NCBI RefSeq assembly: GCF_000214595.1
Contig: NZ_AFIG01000001.1
Span: 434,001-498,000, forward strand
DNA length: 64,000 nt
Source: Methylophaga thalassica MP
GTDB taxonomy: Bacteria > Pseudomonadota > Gammaproteobacteria > Nitrosococcales > Methylophagaceae
Direction: 5' to 3'
Shown here: positions 26,974-35,816 of the stretch, piece after piece
How positions within the stretch are numbered: position 1 is the first letter of the stretch
How the letters are laid out: every line of letters starts with the position of its first letter
Notes under the pieces: generated by a model
The model's input: the letters and a program-made list of their open reading frames with translations, nothing else
Told to the model about the DNA's origin: nothing
The model's database searches: none
Program-made: the position numbers and the translations under genes

Positions 26974-28284
26974 ATGAAACAAGCGGTATCTCTACAGAAG
27001 CTTGATAAGAACATTAACGGACAACGTCGGTTACGGGCGTGTCACGAATGTGATTGGGTGTCTGCTTTACCACGACTTCATGCCGGAGAAGTCGCACAGT
27101 GTCCACGTTGCCAACATATTCTGGTAAGACGCCATTACCGTCCGGCCCAACGCAGTCTGGCTTTAGCCATCAGTGCTGTCATCGCATTATTGATCGCGGT
27201 GAGCTTTCCCTTTGTCAGTTTTTCGATAAAAGGCATTGGCCACAGTATCGAAATCGAACAAACCGCTTCGATGTTATTGAGTTTTGAGCAGCCTATTGTT
27301 GCCATTGTGGTGGCACTGACTATTATCATTCTTCCTGCGCTGTATTTGTTTTCAGTGATCTGGTTACAACTGGTCTTGCTGTTTTCAGAACCAAAAATAA
27401 AACACCGGCAAATTGCGCGCACCTTAAAACATCTGGATAGCTGGATGATGGCTGATGTGTTTATTATCGGTGCATTGGTGAGCTTGTTCAAAATTGCTGG
27501 CATGGCCGATATTCAGCTGGGTATCGCCTTTTGGGCCTACGCCGTTTTTGCGTTTTTATTATTGATGACAACACGTTCTATCGATGCCGACTGGATGTGG
27601 TTTGCGATTGCTGGCGAACCGCGTGCGCCGGCGCAGACCAGAACCGGGCAAGGAGCCTCTGAACAAGGGCTGACGGGCTGTCCGACCTGTGGTTTGATTC
27701 ATACGCTTAATGAAAATGGCGATAATCATTGCATCCGTTGTGGCGAGCCTCTTCATGCACGTGCACCTAAAAGTCTGCAACGAACTATGTCATTACTCAT
27801 CACCGCAACTATTCTGTATATTCCAGCCAATGTCTATCCCATTATGACTACCACCACCTTCGGTCAGGAAAAAAACAGTACCATCATGGGGGGAGTGATT
27901 GATCTGATTCAACATGGATCCTGGCCGATTGCACTAGTGATTTTTATTGCCAGTATTTTGGTGCCGATAGGCAAATTACTCGTCTTGTCGTGGTTATGCC
28001 TGACCGTCAATAATGCTCATCAGCTAAGCCAAATGACGCGTTTGAAATTGTATCGGATTACCGAATTTATCGGTCGATGGTCTATGGTAGACGTGTTTGT
28101 GGTGTCGATTCTGGTGGCCTTGATTCATGCTGGTGACTTAATTTCTGTCACCCCCGGATCAGCCGCTCTGGCCTTCGCTAGTGTGGTTGTACTAACCATG
28201 TTGGCAGCGATCACCTTTGATTCACGATTAATTTGGGATAACCCTCAATCTGAGTTACGATCTATGCGGGGCAAGAAAGTATGA
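26974..28284 (+). CDS. pqiA: Intermembrane transport protein PqiA
   Basis: A 436-residue inner-membrane protein of the PqiA family. It is built as a tandem of two units, each with a zinc ribbon (CHECDW with CPRCQH; CPTCGL with CIRCGE) and four predicted membrane helices. In E. coli PqiA is the membrane partner of PqiB, a periplasm-spanning MCE tunnel for lipid transport, and the operon is induced by paraquat. Its stop overlaps the start of pqiB by 4 bases. ATG at 26974. Confidence 0.92.
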   Translation: MKQAVSLQKLDKNINGQRRLRACHECDWVSALPRLHAGEVAQCPRCQHILVRRHYRPAQRSLALAISAVIALLIAVSFPFVSFSIKGIGHSIEIEQTASMLLSFEQPIVAIVVALTIIILPALYLFSVIWLQLVLLFSEPKIKHRQIARTLKHLDSWMMADVFIIGALVSLFKIAGMADIQLGIAFWAYAVFAFLLLMTTRSIDADWMWFAIAGEPRAPAQTRTGQGASEQGLTGCPTCGLIHTLNENGDNHCIRCGEPLHARAPKSLQRTMSLLITATILYIPANVYPIMTTTTFGQEKNSTIMGGVIDLIQHGSWPIALVIFIASILVPIGKLLVLSWLCLTVNNAHQLSQMTRLKLYRITEFIGRWSMVDVFVVSILVALIHAGDLISVTPGSAALAFASVVVLTMLAAITFDSRLIWDNPQSELRSMRGKKV

Positions 28285-29951
28285 CGGAAGATATCTCTAG
28301 TACTGACACAACAGACGAATTAGATACTGCGCGTGCCAGCAAAGCATCAAGCTGGTCACCGATTTGGATTCTTCCTATTGTCGCGGTATTAATCGGTGCC
28401 TGGTTGGTTGTGGATGATTATCTCAGCACCGGGCCACTGATTAATCTGACGATGAGTGATGCTGAGGGCATTGCTGCTGGCAAAACGCTGATTAAAACAC
28501 GTAATGTGGAAATTGGGCATGTTGAATCAGTGAAGCTTTCGGATGATTTGCAATACGCTGTGGTCAAAGCCCGGATTGACCCCGATGCAGCATCAACCCT
28601 GGTTGAGGACACACGTTTCTGGGTTGTAAAACCGCGTATTGGACGTGAAGGCATCAGTGGTTTAAATACCGTGCTGTCCGGCGCGTATATTCAACTTGAA
28701 CCTGGTAAGTCAAAGCAGGAAAAGCGTGACTTTGAGGTATTGGATCAACCACCGGTGTCACTGAGCGGCGATGGAATTCGTATCAGTCTCGACAGCCCTC
28801 TGGGAATTTCGTTGAATCCCGGTGACCCGGTCAGTTATCAGGGCCAGATTGTTGGTCGGGTGGAGAAAGCTGAGTTCTCGGCCAGTGATCAACATATGCA
28901 CCATGAGTTATTTATCGAAGCACCCTATGATGTGTTGGTCACCAAAAGCACCCGCTTCTGGTCTTCTTCTGGTGTCAATATCAGCCTTGATTCGAAAGGC
29001 TTTAATATCAACCTGGCCTCACTTGAAACCTTATTAAGCAGTGGTGTCAGCTTTGGTGTTTTACAGGAAATGGAAAATGACAAAGCGGCGGAGTCAGGTG
29101 ATGAGTTCACTCTATACCCGAATCAGACCGCAGCCCAACAAGCGAGCTATGATCACTACATCGAATATGTGTTGATGGTGAAGGATACTGTGCGTGGTTT
29201 GGCAGAAGGTGCGCCTGTAGAGTTCAGGGGGCTGCGCATTGGTACAGTACAAAGTGTGCCCTGGGAATATAACTCCAGAATGCGAAATGGTAAGGATGGT
29301 TTTGCTATTCCGGTGCTTATCAGACTCGAGCCTCAGCGGCTGGGTGATTTCCATGATGGTCTGCTTGAAGAGTGGAAAGAGCGTATTGATCGACTGATTA
29401 AACGTGGTCTGGTCGCTACTTTAAAACCGGGTAATTTACTTACCGGTTCGATGTTTGTGGATATCAATATCGACAAAACACCCGGCATGCCTGAGATTAA
29501 AACCGCCATGTTCAGAGAGCGACAGGTGATTCCGACCAAGTCATCACAGCTCGCGCAGATGGAAATGAAAGTCTCTAATTTACTCGATAAGTTAAATGGT
29601 ATCGATGTACAGCCTGTTTTAGATGGAGTAAATGCTAACTTGAAAACTTCTCAGGCGTTGCTGCAAGAAGTGCAAAAACTGGCAGTCAGTATCGATAACT
29701 TTGTGAATAATCCTCAGACACAAACCATACCGGATAATGTCAATCAGACGCTGACCGAATTAAGAGAAACGCTGAAAGGATTGTCACCCGATGCACCGGC
29801 ATATCAGAACTTATCGCAAAGTATTAAGAGTCTGGAAGGTTTGATTAATGACATACAGCCCTTGGTGCGGACGTTGAATGAACAACCCAACGCACTTATT
29901 TTTAATCGCACCGAGCAGACGGACCCACAACCCCCTGCTGCTCAGCCATAA
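28281..29951 (+). CDS. pqiB: MCE-domain intermembrane transport protein PqiB
   Basis: A 556-residue protein with a short cytoplasmic N terminus, one membrane helix (about 29-49) and three MCE/MlaD domains (about 55-145, 170-250 and 290-400), then a long coiled-coil C terminus (from about 420). In E. coli PqiB hexamers stack their MCE rings and form a needle that reaches the outer membrane. Here the MCE count of three and the needle-forming coiled coil are visible. It lies between pqiA (4-base overlap) and pqiC (15 bases). Confidence 0.92.
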   Translation: MTEDISSTDTTDELDTARASKASSWSPIWILPIVAVLIGAWLVVDDYLSTGPLINLTMSDAEGIAAGKTLIKTRNVEIGHVESVKLSDDLQYAVVKARIDPDAASTLVEDTRFWVVKPRIGREGISGLNTVLSGAYIQLEPGKSKQEKRDFEVLDQPPVSLSGDGIRISLDSPLGISLNPGDPVSYQGQIVGRVEKAEFSASDQHMHHELFIEAPYDVLVTKSTRFWSSSGVNISLDSKGFNINLASLETLLSSGVSFGVLQEMENDKAAESGDEFTLYPNQTAAQQASYDHYIEYVLMVKDTVRGLAEGAPVEFRGLRIGTVQSVPWEYNSRMRNGKDGFAIPVLIRLEPQRLGDFHDGLLEEWKERIDRLIKRGLVATLKPGNLLTGSMFVDINIDKTPGMPEIKTAMFRERQVIPTKSSQLAQMEMKVSNLLDKLNGIDVQPVLDGVNANLKTSQALLQEVQKLAVSIDNFVNNPQTQTIPDNVNQTLTELRETLKGLSPDAPAYQNLSQSIKSLEGLINDIQPLVRTLNEQPNALIFNRTEQTDPQPPAAQP

Positions 29952-29966
29952 ATTCAGGAGTCTGTT

Positions 29967-30527
29967 GTGAAACGATTTTTTATTGGGATGTTATTCATAT
30001 TGCTGACCGCCTGTGCCAGCCAGCCTGTGACGCAGACAAATTTCTATACTCTGCCTGTGACTCAGGCGTCAGAGCCGGTAGTGTCTGATAAAACGGTTTT
30101 TATTAAACCGATTATTCTGGCTGACTTTCTCAGCAACAATGGGGTCGTTTTACAACTGGATGACATCACCATTCATTCTGCTCAATACCATCAATGGGCT
30201 GAGCCGTTAACAGATCAATTGAGCCGCGCTTTACGGGACCGACTACAGGCGGCACAGTCAACTTATCGGATTGTGAACCTGCCGTCATTTGCCAAGCAAA
30301 GCACCTATCAGTTGCAGCTGGAATTTGACCAATTTCAGGGACGCTTCGATGGCAAAGCGGTGACCAGTGGTCATTGGCAATTGATGAATACCGCTGGAGA
30401 AACACTCAAAACACAGCGATTCAGCCTGACTCAAGACCTGCCAGCAGAAGGTTATCCGGTGCTGATCCGAGCCTTAGCCACAAATCTGGATAATTTAGCG
30501 GCTGAGATAGCGAAACAATTACCTTAA
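29967..30527 (+). CDS. pqiC: PqiC outer membrane lipoprotein
   Basis: A 186-residue lipoprotein with lipobox LLTAC (Cys at about 16) and the DUF330/PqiC fold (NFYTLPV near the start, QYHQWAEPL, LQLEFDQFQGRF). In E. coli PqiC anchors the PqiB needle at the outer membrane. AGGAG is found upstream of the start (start codon ATG-like GTG region, 29967). It closes the pqiABC operon; a short minus-strand gene follows tail to tail at 5 bases. Confidence 0.9.
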   Translation: MKRFFIGMLFILLTACASQPVTQTNFYTLPVTQASEPVVSDKTVFIKPIILADFLSNNGVVLQLDDITIHSAQYHQWAEPLTDQLSRALRDRLQAAQSTYRIVNLPSFAKQSTYQLQLEFDQFQGRFDGKAVTSGHWQLMNTAGETLKTQRFSLTQDLPAEGYPVLIRALATNLDNLAAEIAKQLP

Positions 30528-30532
30528 ATCAG

Positions 30533-30883
30533 TTAGTCCTTATTCACTTCGCGTTTATCAATAAACATCAAAATGATTTGCCGATCGGTATAGATATCGT
30601 TTGAACTATGCTGACGAATACCGTCGTAAAAGGCTTTGAACTTTGGATCACGTTGTTTAAACCCTTCGATATCCTGGTTTAACACTTGTGCCTGAAAAGC
30701 CGTTGGTGCCGTATCAAAATGGCGTGATGCACAAAATACTGCTGTGGATTGTCCCGCCTTCTCAGCCGCTGTTTCATTAGCAGGGTTGAACAGGCACTGC
30801 TGATAATTCTGCTCTTCAGCATTTACAAGTGAAGTAAAGAAAAGGCTAACAACAGCAAGAAAAAGAGCGTGGACTTTCATCAT
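30533..30883 (-). CDS. Small secreted protein of unknown function
   Basis: A 116-residue protein with a clear signal peptide (cleavage likely after LVNA, residue 22). The mature part is polar, with two cysteines about 20 residues apart (QCLF, VFCASRH) that could form a disulfide, and it ends in a charged stretch. I do not recognise the family. Two adjacent ATGs (30883 and 30880) are possible. The gene converges with pqiC. Periplasmic location is inferred from the signal peptide only. Confidence 0.7.
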   Translation of the reverse strand: MMKVHALFLAVVSLFFTSLVNAEEQNYQQCLFNPANETAAEKAGQSTAVFCASRHFDTAPTAFQAQVLNQDIEGFKQRDPKFKAFYDGIRQHSSNDIYTDRQIILMFIDKREVNKD

Positions 30884-30949
30884 GACCTCATCGAGTTAGA
30901 TTGATTATAGATAATGACTTGTGCGCAATCTAAATTGTTCCAGTCTGAT

Positions 30950-30974
30950 GTTGGGTTTTATGCTTCAACCCAAC
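30950..30974. repeat. Palindromic intergenic repeat, copy 1
   Basis: GTTGGGTT and AACCCAAC face each other with 9 bases between, followed by GATG. The same unit occurs at 32437, 32968 and 33688. This kind of GTTGGG/CCCAAC repeat is widely scattered between genes in many proteobacteria. The whole 313-base space 30884-31196 otherwise shows no gene. Confidence 0.75.
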
Positions 30975-31196
30975 GATGTTTTGTATTTTAGAGGGAGTCA
31001 TTTTATCAAGGCCCTATACTGCAAGCTCACCTACGAACTGTTTCTGAAGAATGAGATGAATAGTCACTATAGAAATGTATAGATTGGTACTATCAGAGAC
31101 GATTCCATTAGCTGTGTTTGGTGCGACTTAAAGTTTTATATTTTCAAATGAGTCTGTACAGTACAAATTAGTAGCATTTATTTTTGGGGTTACCTT

Positions 31197-32417
31197 ATGA
31201 AGGTTCTGGATTATTACGATAAATTCGAGTGTATTGGTTCTGATTGCGAGGATACCTGTTGTAGCGGCTGGCAAGTCAGTATCGATAAAAAAACATATCG
31301 AAAATATAAAAATATTTCAGATCAAAAATTCCGGAAAGAAGTGCTTAATAATATCGGCCCAGACAGACAAAAGGTCACCGGCGCAGAGTATAAGATCAAG
31401 CTACATGATGATGGTTCTTGTCCTTTTCTGAATGAAGACAAGTTATGTAATATTTATAAAAAATGTGGTGAAACATACTTGTCCGATACCTGCACAGTCT
31501 TTCCCCGCAGACCAACGAAAGTTTTTAATCAGTCACACTCAGCTCTAAGCTTAGCTTGCCCTGAAGTCACACGCCTGGCTATTTTACCTGAAGCCCCTGT
31601 ACAACTAATTGATATTGATATGGCTAGTGTTCACGGCCAAAGACTACAATCAATTGAATTAAAAATAGGCGCACATCTACCAGCTAATGCCCAGGAAACC
31701 TATGAAGCGATAAGGACCGTCTCATTCCACATCATACAAATGCGGCAAATCACCCTGGATGAACGTTTATTTCTCTTAGGTTTCTTCATAGATAAACTTG
31801 ATGCGGGTTCAAAAACAAACAGCTATATTTTGATGAATCAGACCATCGTTGAGTTCATTGAGGCGCTTGACTACCCAGACGAACTATTAAAACCATATCG
31901 ACAATTCGACTCAAATCCACGCCTGAAGCTCGAATATTCTCTTACGATGTTGCTTACAGATTATCCAAGAGCGGCTAATCCTCGTTTGGCAGAATGCCTG
32001 GACTGGTTAAATGAGGGCTTGGATATTAACTACAATGAGTTTGATGTAGATAAGATACTCGAGAAGTATCAAATTGCGGACGAAAAATATTATCAGCAGT
32101 TTTTACATGAACGCGGCTATTTTCTGGAAAATTACTTAATCTCTCACTTGTTCCATTCTGATTTCCCTGTATCAAGCCAACATGGTTTATTTGATAGTTA
32201 CCTTAGATTGATTACCTGCTTTACCAATATTCAAACGACTTTGATAGGAATAGCCAGTTATCATCAGAATATTGATACAGCCCATGTTCTGCAATTAATA
32301 CAAAGCTATGAGCGGTTTATCTCGCACAACACTAAATACCTACCCTCGTTGTTAGAAAAATTAAAAGATTTGAAGTTTAATTCTTTGGGCGCAATGATGC
32401 TTTTGCTTAAGCCATGA
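31197..32417 (+). CDS. FliB-like cysteine-cluster protein (flagellin lysine N-methylase family)
   Basis: A 406-residue cytoplasmic protein with the N-terminal cysteine cluster typical of FliB: FECIGSDCEDTCCSGW, then CPFL with CNIY, KKCGETYLSDTCTVFPR. FliB in Salmonella methylates lysines of flagellin; the clustered cysteines probably hold a metal or Fe-S centre. The gene is isolated, with no flagellar gene beside it, and is more AT-rich than its neighbours by eye, with repeats on both sides, which suggests separate acquisition. The substrate here is not known. ATG at 31197 has only a weak ribosome site. Confidence 0.82.
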   Translation: MKVLDYYDKFECIGSDCEDTCCSGWQVSIDKKTYRKYKNISDQKFRKEVLNNIGPDRQKVTGAEYKIKLHDDGSCPFLNEDKLCNIYKKCGETYLSDTCTVFPRRPTKVFNQSHSALSLACPEVTRLAILPEAPVQLIDIDMASVHGQRLQSIELKIGAHLPANAQETYEAIRTVSFHIIQMRQITLDERLFLLGFFIDKLDAGSKTNSYILMNQTIVEFIEALDYPDELLKPYRQFDSNPRLKLEYSLTMLLTDYPRAANPRLAECLDWLNEGLDINYNEFDVDKILEKYQIADEKYYQQFLHERGYFLENYLISHLFHSDFPVSSQHGLFDSYLRLITCFTNIQTTLIGIASYHQNIDTAHVLQLIQSYERFISHNTKYLPSLLEKLKDLKFNSLGAMMLLLKP

Positions 32418-32436
32418 TCTAATTGTTGGTCTGTTT

Positions 32437-32461
32437 GTTGGGTTTCATGTTTCAACTCAAC
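32437..32461. repeat. Palindromic intergenic repeat, copy 2
   Basis: GTTGGGTT and AACTCAAC (one change in the right arm), 9 bases between, just after the FliB-like gene. Same family as copies at 30950, 32968 and 33688. Confidence 0.65.
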
Positions 32462-32470
32462 CTAGGGATG

Positions 32471-32875
32471 TTATCTTGGGCCCTGCTCAAATTGAGGTAA
32501 TTGATCTACTGTGTTGTCCCATTCAGCTTTGCTGTTCATAAAAATATGAGCGTCAGGTTGAATAGTTATGCTGCTGTCTAAACAACCGGCAGGTACGACT
32601 AATAAACTGTCGTTCATTTGTGTCTGCGGTAAGGCTGAACCACAGTTTTTGCAAAAGCTTTTTGTATGGCGGGTGCCTGGTAAGGTGTATGTACGGATGT
32701 TTTCTTCCCCCGACAGCCAGATCAGTTTGGCGGATTGAGAGAACAGATTGGAAGCATGTGCTGAGCCCGTATCTTTTCGACAGTGGCTGCAATGGCAGAG
32801 ATAAAAATGTTCAAAGTCGCCTTTGATTTCAAAGGTCACTTTGCCACATAAACATGCGCCTTGATGTTCCGTCAT
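32471..32875 (-). CDS. GFA (glutathione-dependent formaldehyde-activating) family protein
   Basis: A 134-residue zinc protein of the GFA/CENP-V fold: GACLCGKVTFEIKG, CHCSHCRKDTG and CKNCGSALPQ provide the zinc-binding cysteines. The family was named after a formaldehyde-glutathione adduct enzyme in Paracoccus, but most members have no proven activity; in a methylotroph a link to formaldehyde is tempting yet unproven. The open frame extends upstream, but the ATG at 32875 has AAGGA 7 bases before it and gives the usual start MTEHQGACLC, so I chose it. The gene is flanked by palindromic repeats. Confidence 0.87.
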   Translation of the reverse strand: MTEHQGACLCGKVTFEIKGDFEHFYLCHCSHCRKDTGSAHASNLFSQSAKLIWLSGEENIRTYTLPGTRHTKSFCKNCGSALPQTQMNDSLLVVPAGCLDSSITIQPDAHIFMNSKAEWDNTVDQLPQFEQGPR

Positions 32876-32967
32876 AGCTTTTCCTTCGTTTTTTCTGACA
32901 CGTTTTGTTTCAACCACATGCTGATATTTCTCACTCTACCATTAGGGAGAGTGAAGTAGTGAAGTAG

Positions 32968-32995
32968 GTTGGGTAGAGCCCTAGCGAAACCCAAC
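32968..32995. repeat. Palindromic intergenic repeat, copy 3
   Basis: GTTGGGT and AACCCAAC with a longer loop (AGAGCCCTAGCGA). The flanks GTAG and GATGGG match those seen in typical members of this repeat type. Same family as copies at 30950, 32437 and 33688. Confidence 0.75.
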
Positions 32996-33080
32996 GATGG
33001 GATAGACATTATCGGATAAGCTTGTTTGAGCTATGCTTGTCTGGGGTCGTGCTTAAATTCAATCTAATGGATAATTATCT

Positions 33081-33634
33081 ACTTCACACGCTGCCGCTTG
33101 GGCGTTCATTTAATCGAATCACGTTCTTCAACTTAAGCTCTAGCTTTTTTGAAAATCTAGTTTCGCCTTAATGGCGAGTCAGGGAAATGTTTGCCCATTT
33201 CCCTAACAACCCTAGGGCACCCCGCAGTGCTGGCCTGCGGCTTCACTCGTCATAACATTGATTCAGGCGGTCGGCTAAAACTCGCTACGCTCACAAATTT
33301 GTCTGGAACAAATTTGGACGCCGATGGCGCCCAAAGGGTGAGTGGCATGGATGCCACGAATCAAACACTAGCCTCCCTCAGACCTGAATAAATGTCATTC
33401 CTCATCAGCACAAACGGGGGATTAGAAAAAGCCCCATTTTCCCGTCTATTGCCGCTAAAAATTGGCTTCATTTTATGGGTTAAGTGGGCACGTGTTTGAG
33501 CGTAGCGAGTTGGTGTCCACGCCATAAAATGAAGTTAATTTTTAGATGTAAGGCAATATCGGGTGCCCTTTTGTTTGGTTCGTTTATTTTGGGCAAACAA
33601 AATAAATGAACGCCCCAGCGGCAGCGTGTGAAGT
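33081..33634. mobile_element. 554-bp gene-free element with 32-bp terminal inverted repeats
   Basis: The ends 33081-33112 and 33603-33634 are inverted copies of each other over 32 bases with one mismatch (outer end ACTTCACACGCTGCCGCT). Inside there is no credible gene, but several further hairpins: AGGGAAATG/CATTTCCCT (33180-33208), AAATTTGT/ACAAATTT, TGGCAT/ATGCCA, CTTCATTTTATGG/CCATAAAATGAAG (about 33468-33535) and CGTTTATTTTG/CAAAATAAATG (about 33580-33609). This looks like a non-autonomous mobile or structured repeat. No transposase is present and no flanking target duplication is obvious to me. The remaining space up to 33798 holds a palindromic repeat and nothing else. Confidence 0.7.
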
Positions 33635-33687
33635 GAAAAATAGAATAGTGTTTGAGGCAATGCTCTAACTTAAGCTAGAAAACATTT

Positions 33688-33713
33688 GTTGGGTTTCACA
33701 GGTTCAACCCAAC
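33688..33713. repeat. Palindromic intergenic repeat, copy 4
   Basis: GTTGGGTT and AACCCAAC, 10 bases between, followed by CTAC. Same family as copies at 30950, 32437 and 32968, directly downstream of the 554-bp element and of the envelope operon that ends at 33799. Confidence 0.75.
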
Positions 33714-33798
33714 CTACATTTAAAATGAGCAAGCATATCCTAAGGCGAAACTGGCACTCTGCCCAAGCTACAAAGCGTTGATTGCTTTGATTCAATCA

Positions 33799-34752
33799 TC
33801 AACGAGGCAGGGCGATAAACGTGCCATCATTTTGTTTGGTCATTTCACGCATGAGCACGCTGAAACGGTCGGTTGTACCGGGTGAGATAAAACCAATGGC
33901 ATGAATTTTTGCCAGCCTTCTGCCGGAGGGCAGCTTTTTGTTTTGCTGAGTAATGGCATCAATGACTGGGTCGTAACTGGAGCCGGTGTAATCATCACCA
34001 AACACATAAATGGATGTGGTGATATTGGCCTTGGCATATTTTCTTAAAGCGGCGGTTAAGCCTTCTACCGGACTTGAGTTAGAGACCGCATTCCACTTTT
34101 TAAACAATTCGATCACGCTTTTTCGTCTGGCTGGCGTGTCCGGCATCCATTGACCATCGTAGCCGGAAATCAGCGACTGCCCCATATCATTAAGGATTTG
34201 AAAACCTTTCACTTGTGGGTGAATATTCAGCACATTGACGATTTCCTGAGACACTTTGCCCCAGATGTTTTTCATACTGCCTGAGGTATCAACGATAAAC
34301 ACCACATAGTCACTATCAACAGGAATCCCGCCGACATCTTCATCGCGGGTTTTATTGGGCTTTTGCGGTGTTTTTAATGAGGCTTGTTTTAAACGCTCTT
34401 CCACTAAACCCAGCCCAGCAATGCTTTCTGCCGTGGCGGCTTGTTTTTGATTTAATGCTTTTAATTGCTGCTGCAGTGCTTTTGAGGCAGCAGCGGCTGA
34501 TTGTTTTTGTTCAGAAATTGACGACAGAACCTCAAGTTTTTGATTCATTTCCTGTTGAATCTGACTGACCGAATTTTGCAGTGTGACTAACTGCGAGAGC
34601 ATCGCACTGACATCTTCTGTGCCAGCAGTGGGTGCCGCGTCGACATCGGTTTTGGAGATCAGAATCAGCATCACCACCGCACCAAAGCCGCAGGAAATAA
34701 TATCCAGAAACGACAGGCTGAAAATGTCGATGCCTTTATCGCGATGCTTCAT
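33799..34752 (-). CDS. Membrane-anchored von Willebrand A protein, second of a pair
   Basis: A 317-residue protein. Residues 11-33 form one membrane helix with the motif FLDIISCGFGAV (15-26); Asp17 occupies the place of the ion-binding Asp of ExbD, TolR and MotB. A coiled coil follows (about 45-125, many Gln and Ala), then a vWA domain (about 145-317) with the MIDAS start DTSGS at 155-159. The domain should lie in the periplasm. It overlaps its upstream neighbour, a similar protein with the identical N-terminal motif position, by four bases. That neighbour follows a TolQ/MotA-type channel gene. I infer that the two vWA proteins replace ExbD/TolR/MotB in an ion-driven complex. The function is unknown; no described system with this exact set comes to mind. 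Confidence 0.82.
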   Translation of the reverse strand: MKHRDKGIDIFSLSFLDIISCGFGAVVMLILISKTDVDAAPTAGTEDVSAMLSQLVTLQNSVSQIQQEMNQKLEVLSSISEQKQSAAAASKALQQQLKALNQKQAATAESIAGLGLVEERLKQASLKTPQKPNKTRDEDVGGIPVDSDYVVFIVDTSGSMKNIWGKVSQEIVNVLNIHPQVKGFQILNDMGQSLISGYDGQWMPDTPARRKSVIELFKKWNAVSNSSPVEGLTAALRKYAKANITTSIYVFGDDYTGSSYDPVIDAITQQNKKLPSGRRLAKIHAIGFISPGTTDRFSVLMREMTKQNDGTFIALPR

Positions 34753-35810
34753 GGCCAGTTACTCGCCGGGCTGATTAATAAACCATCCGAGCTGGATGCC
34801 CAGGCCCAATACTCATAAGCTGCTTCCGGATCACCTTCCAATGGCAGCAGGATCACATTCTTTTTCGCCTGGGTCAGACCACTTTCGTTAATACTCTGGC
34901 GGAACAGCCGTTTTCGACACTCACCGGAAATGGTTTTGGCATTACTGGTCAGGGAGCTACAGCCAGAAAACGGATTCAGACTCTTATAGTTGGATTCGCC
35001 TTTGGTGGGCAAACCATCGGTGATGACATAGATATCGCTGGGTGACAGTTTGTTAACGGTGTTTAACCCTTTCTGCAGATTCGTCGCGCCGGTAGGAATA
35101 ACTTGATTCAAACTGCTCATAATGCCGGACACGCTGGCACTGCTGGCGGACATCCAGCCGGTGCCGCCTAGCTGCTTAGTGTCTTCACTAAAGGCGATAA
35201 CGGCAATCTGACTGTTTTTCGGCGCACGTGCTAATAGCCAGGCGACCACGCGCTTGGTGCGTTGCCATTTAGCGGCTGAGACTTTTGCCTGATCAGAGCT
35301 ACTTTTGGTTTTGATGATGTCGAGCAGTTTTTCATTGGTCATCGAGGCACTGACATCGACTAAGATCGCAATCTTACTGCCTTCCATTTTCAGACCGAGC
35401 AGATAGTTTTCTTCGTTGACCTGCTGTGTTTCTAGCAGATCTTCTTTTTTCGGCACTTTGATCTCGGTAATACTTTTCTTGAGTTGGTCGAGATTGGACT
35501 GTGCTGTTTGAATTTCACTGCTTTTATCGTTGAGATCGGCTCGCTGTTGTTGCAGGCTCTGGCTTAAAGCGGACAGGTCGATATTCTCTTTTTTCAGTTG
35601 CGAGGTGAGTTCATCCAAGCCTTTCTGGGCGTCATCACGCGCTTGTTCCAGACTGCTGATATCTTTTTTCAGGTTCTCCGTTTCTGAGGGCGATGACTCA
35701 ATATTCTGTTTAACCAGCATAAAAACCAGAATCACCGCGCCCAAACCGCAGGACATAATATCCAGAAAGGCGAGGTTTAATCCTTCAGCTTGTCGGTTTT
35801 TACGGGCCAA
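34749..35810 (-). CDS. Membrane-anchored von Willebrand A protein, first of a pair
   Basis: A 353-residue protein with the same layout as its neighbour: membrane helix (about 12-33) with FLDIMSCGLGAV at 15-26 and Asp17, a coiled coil (about 40-115), then a periplasmic vWA domain (about 145-350) with MIDAS residues DVSAS (Asp152), a Thr in GATNL and an Asp in ITDGLP. A complete MIDAS suggests metal-dependent binding of a partner. Cysteines in the last third (SGCSSL, GECRKR) could pair in the periplasm. It begins 6 bases after the channel gene and overlaps the second vWA gene by four bases, so the three are made together. Comparable with ExbB-ExbD or MotA-MotB pairs, but with two non-identical vWA partners. 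Confidence 0.83.
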   Translation of the reverse strand: MARKNRQAEGLNLAFLDIMSCGLGAVILVFMLVKQNIESSPSETENLKKDISSLEQARDDAQKGLDELTSQLKKENIDLSALSQSLQQQRADLNDKSSEIQTAQSNLDQLKKSITEIKVPKKEDLLETQQVNEENYLLGLKMEGSKIAILVDVSASMTNEKLLDIIKTKSSSDQAKVSAAKWQRTKRVVAWLLARAPKNSQIAVIAFSEDTKQLGGTGWMSASSASVSGIMSSLNQVIPTGATNLQKGLNTVNKLSPSDIYVITDGLPTKGESNYKSLNPFSGCSSLTSNAKTISGECRKRLFRQSINESGLTQAKKNVILLPLEGDPEAAYEYWAWASSSDGLLISPASNWP

Positions 35811-35816
35811 CGAAAA

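Noticed and set aside
33191-33391. Open frame inside the 554-bp element
   Set aside because: It lies within a hairpin-rich repeat and its translation is low in complexity; such frames are usual artefacts of this repeat type.
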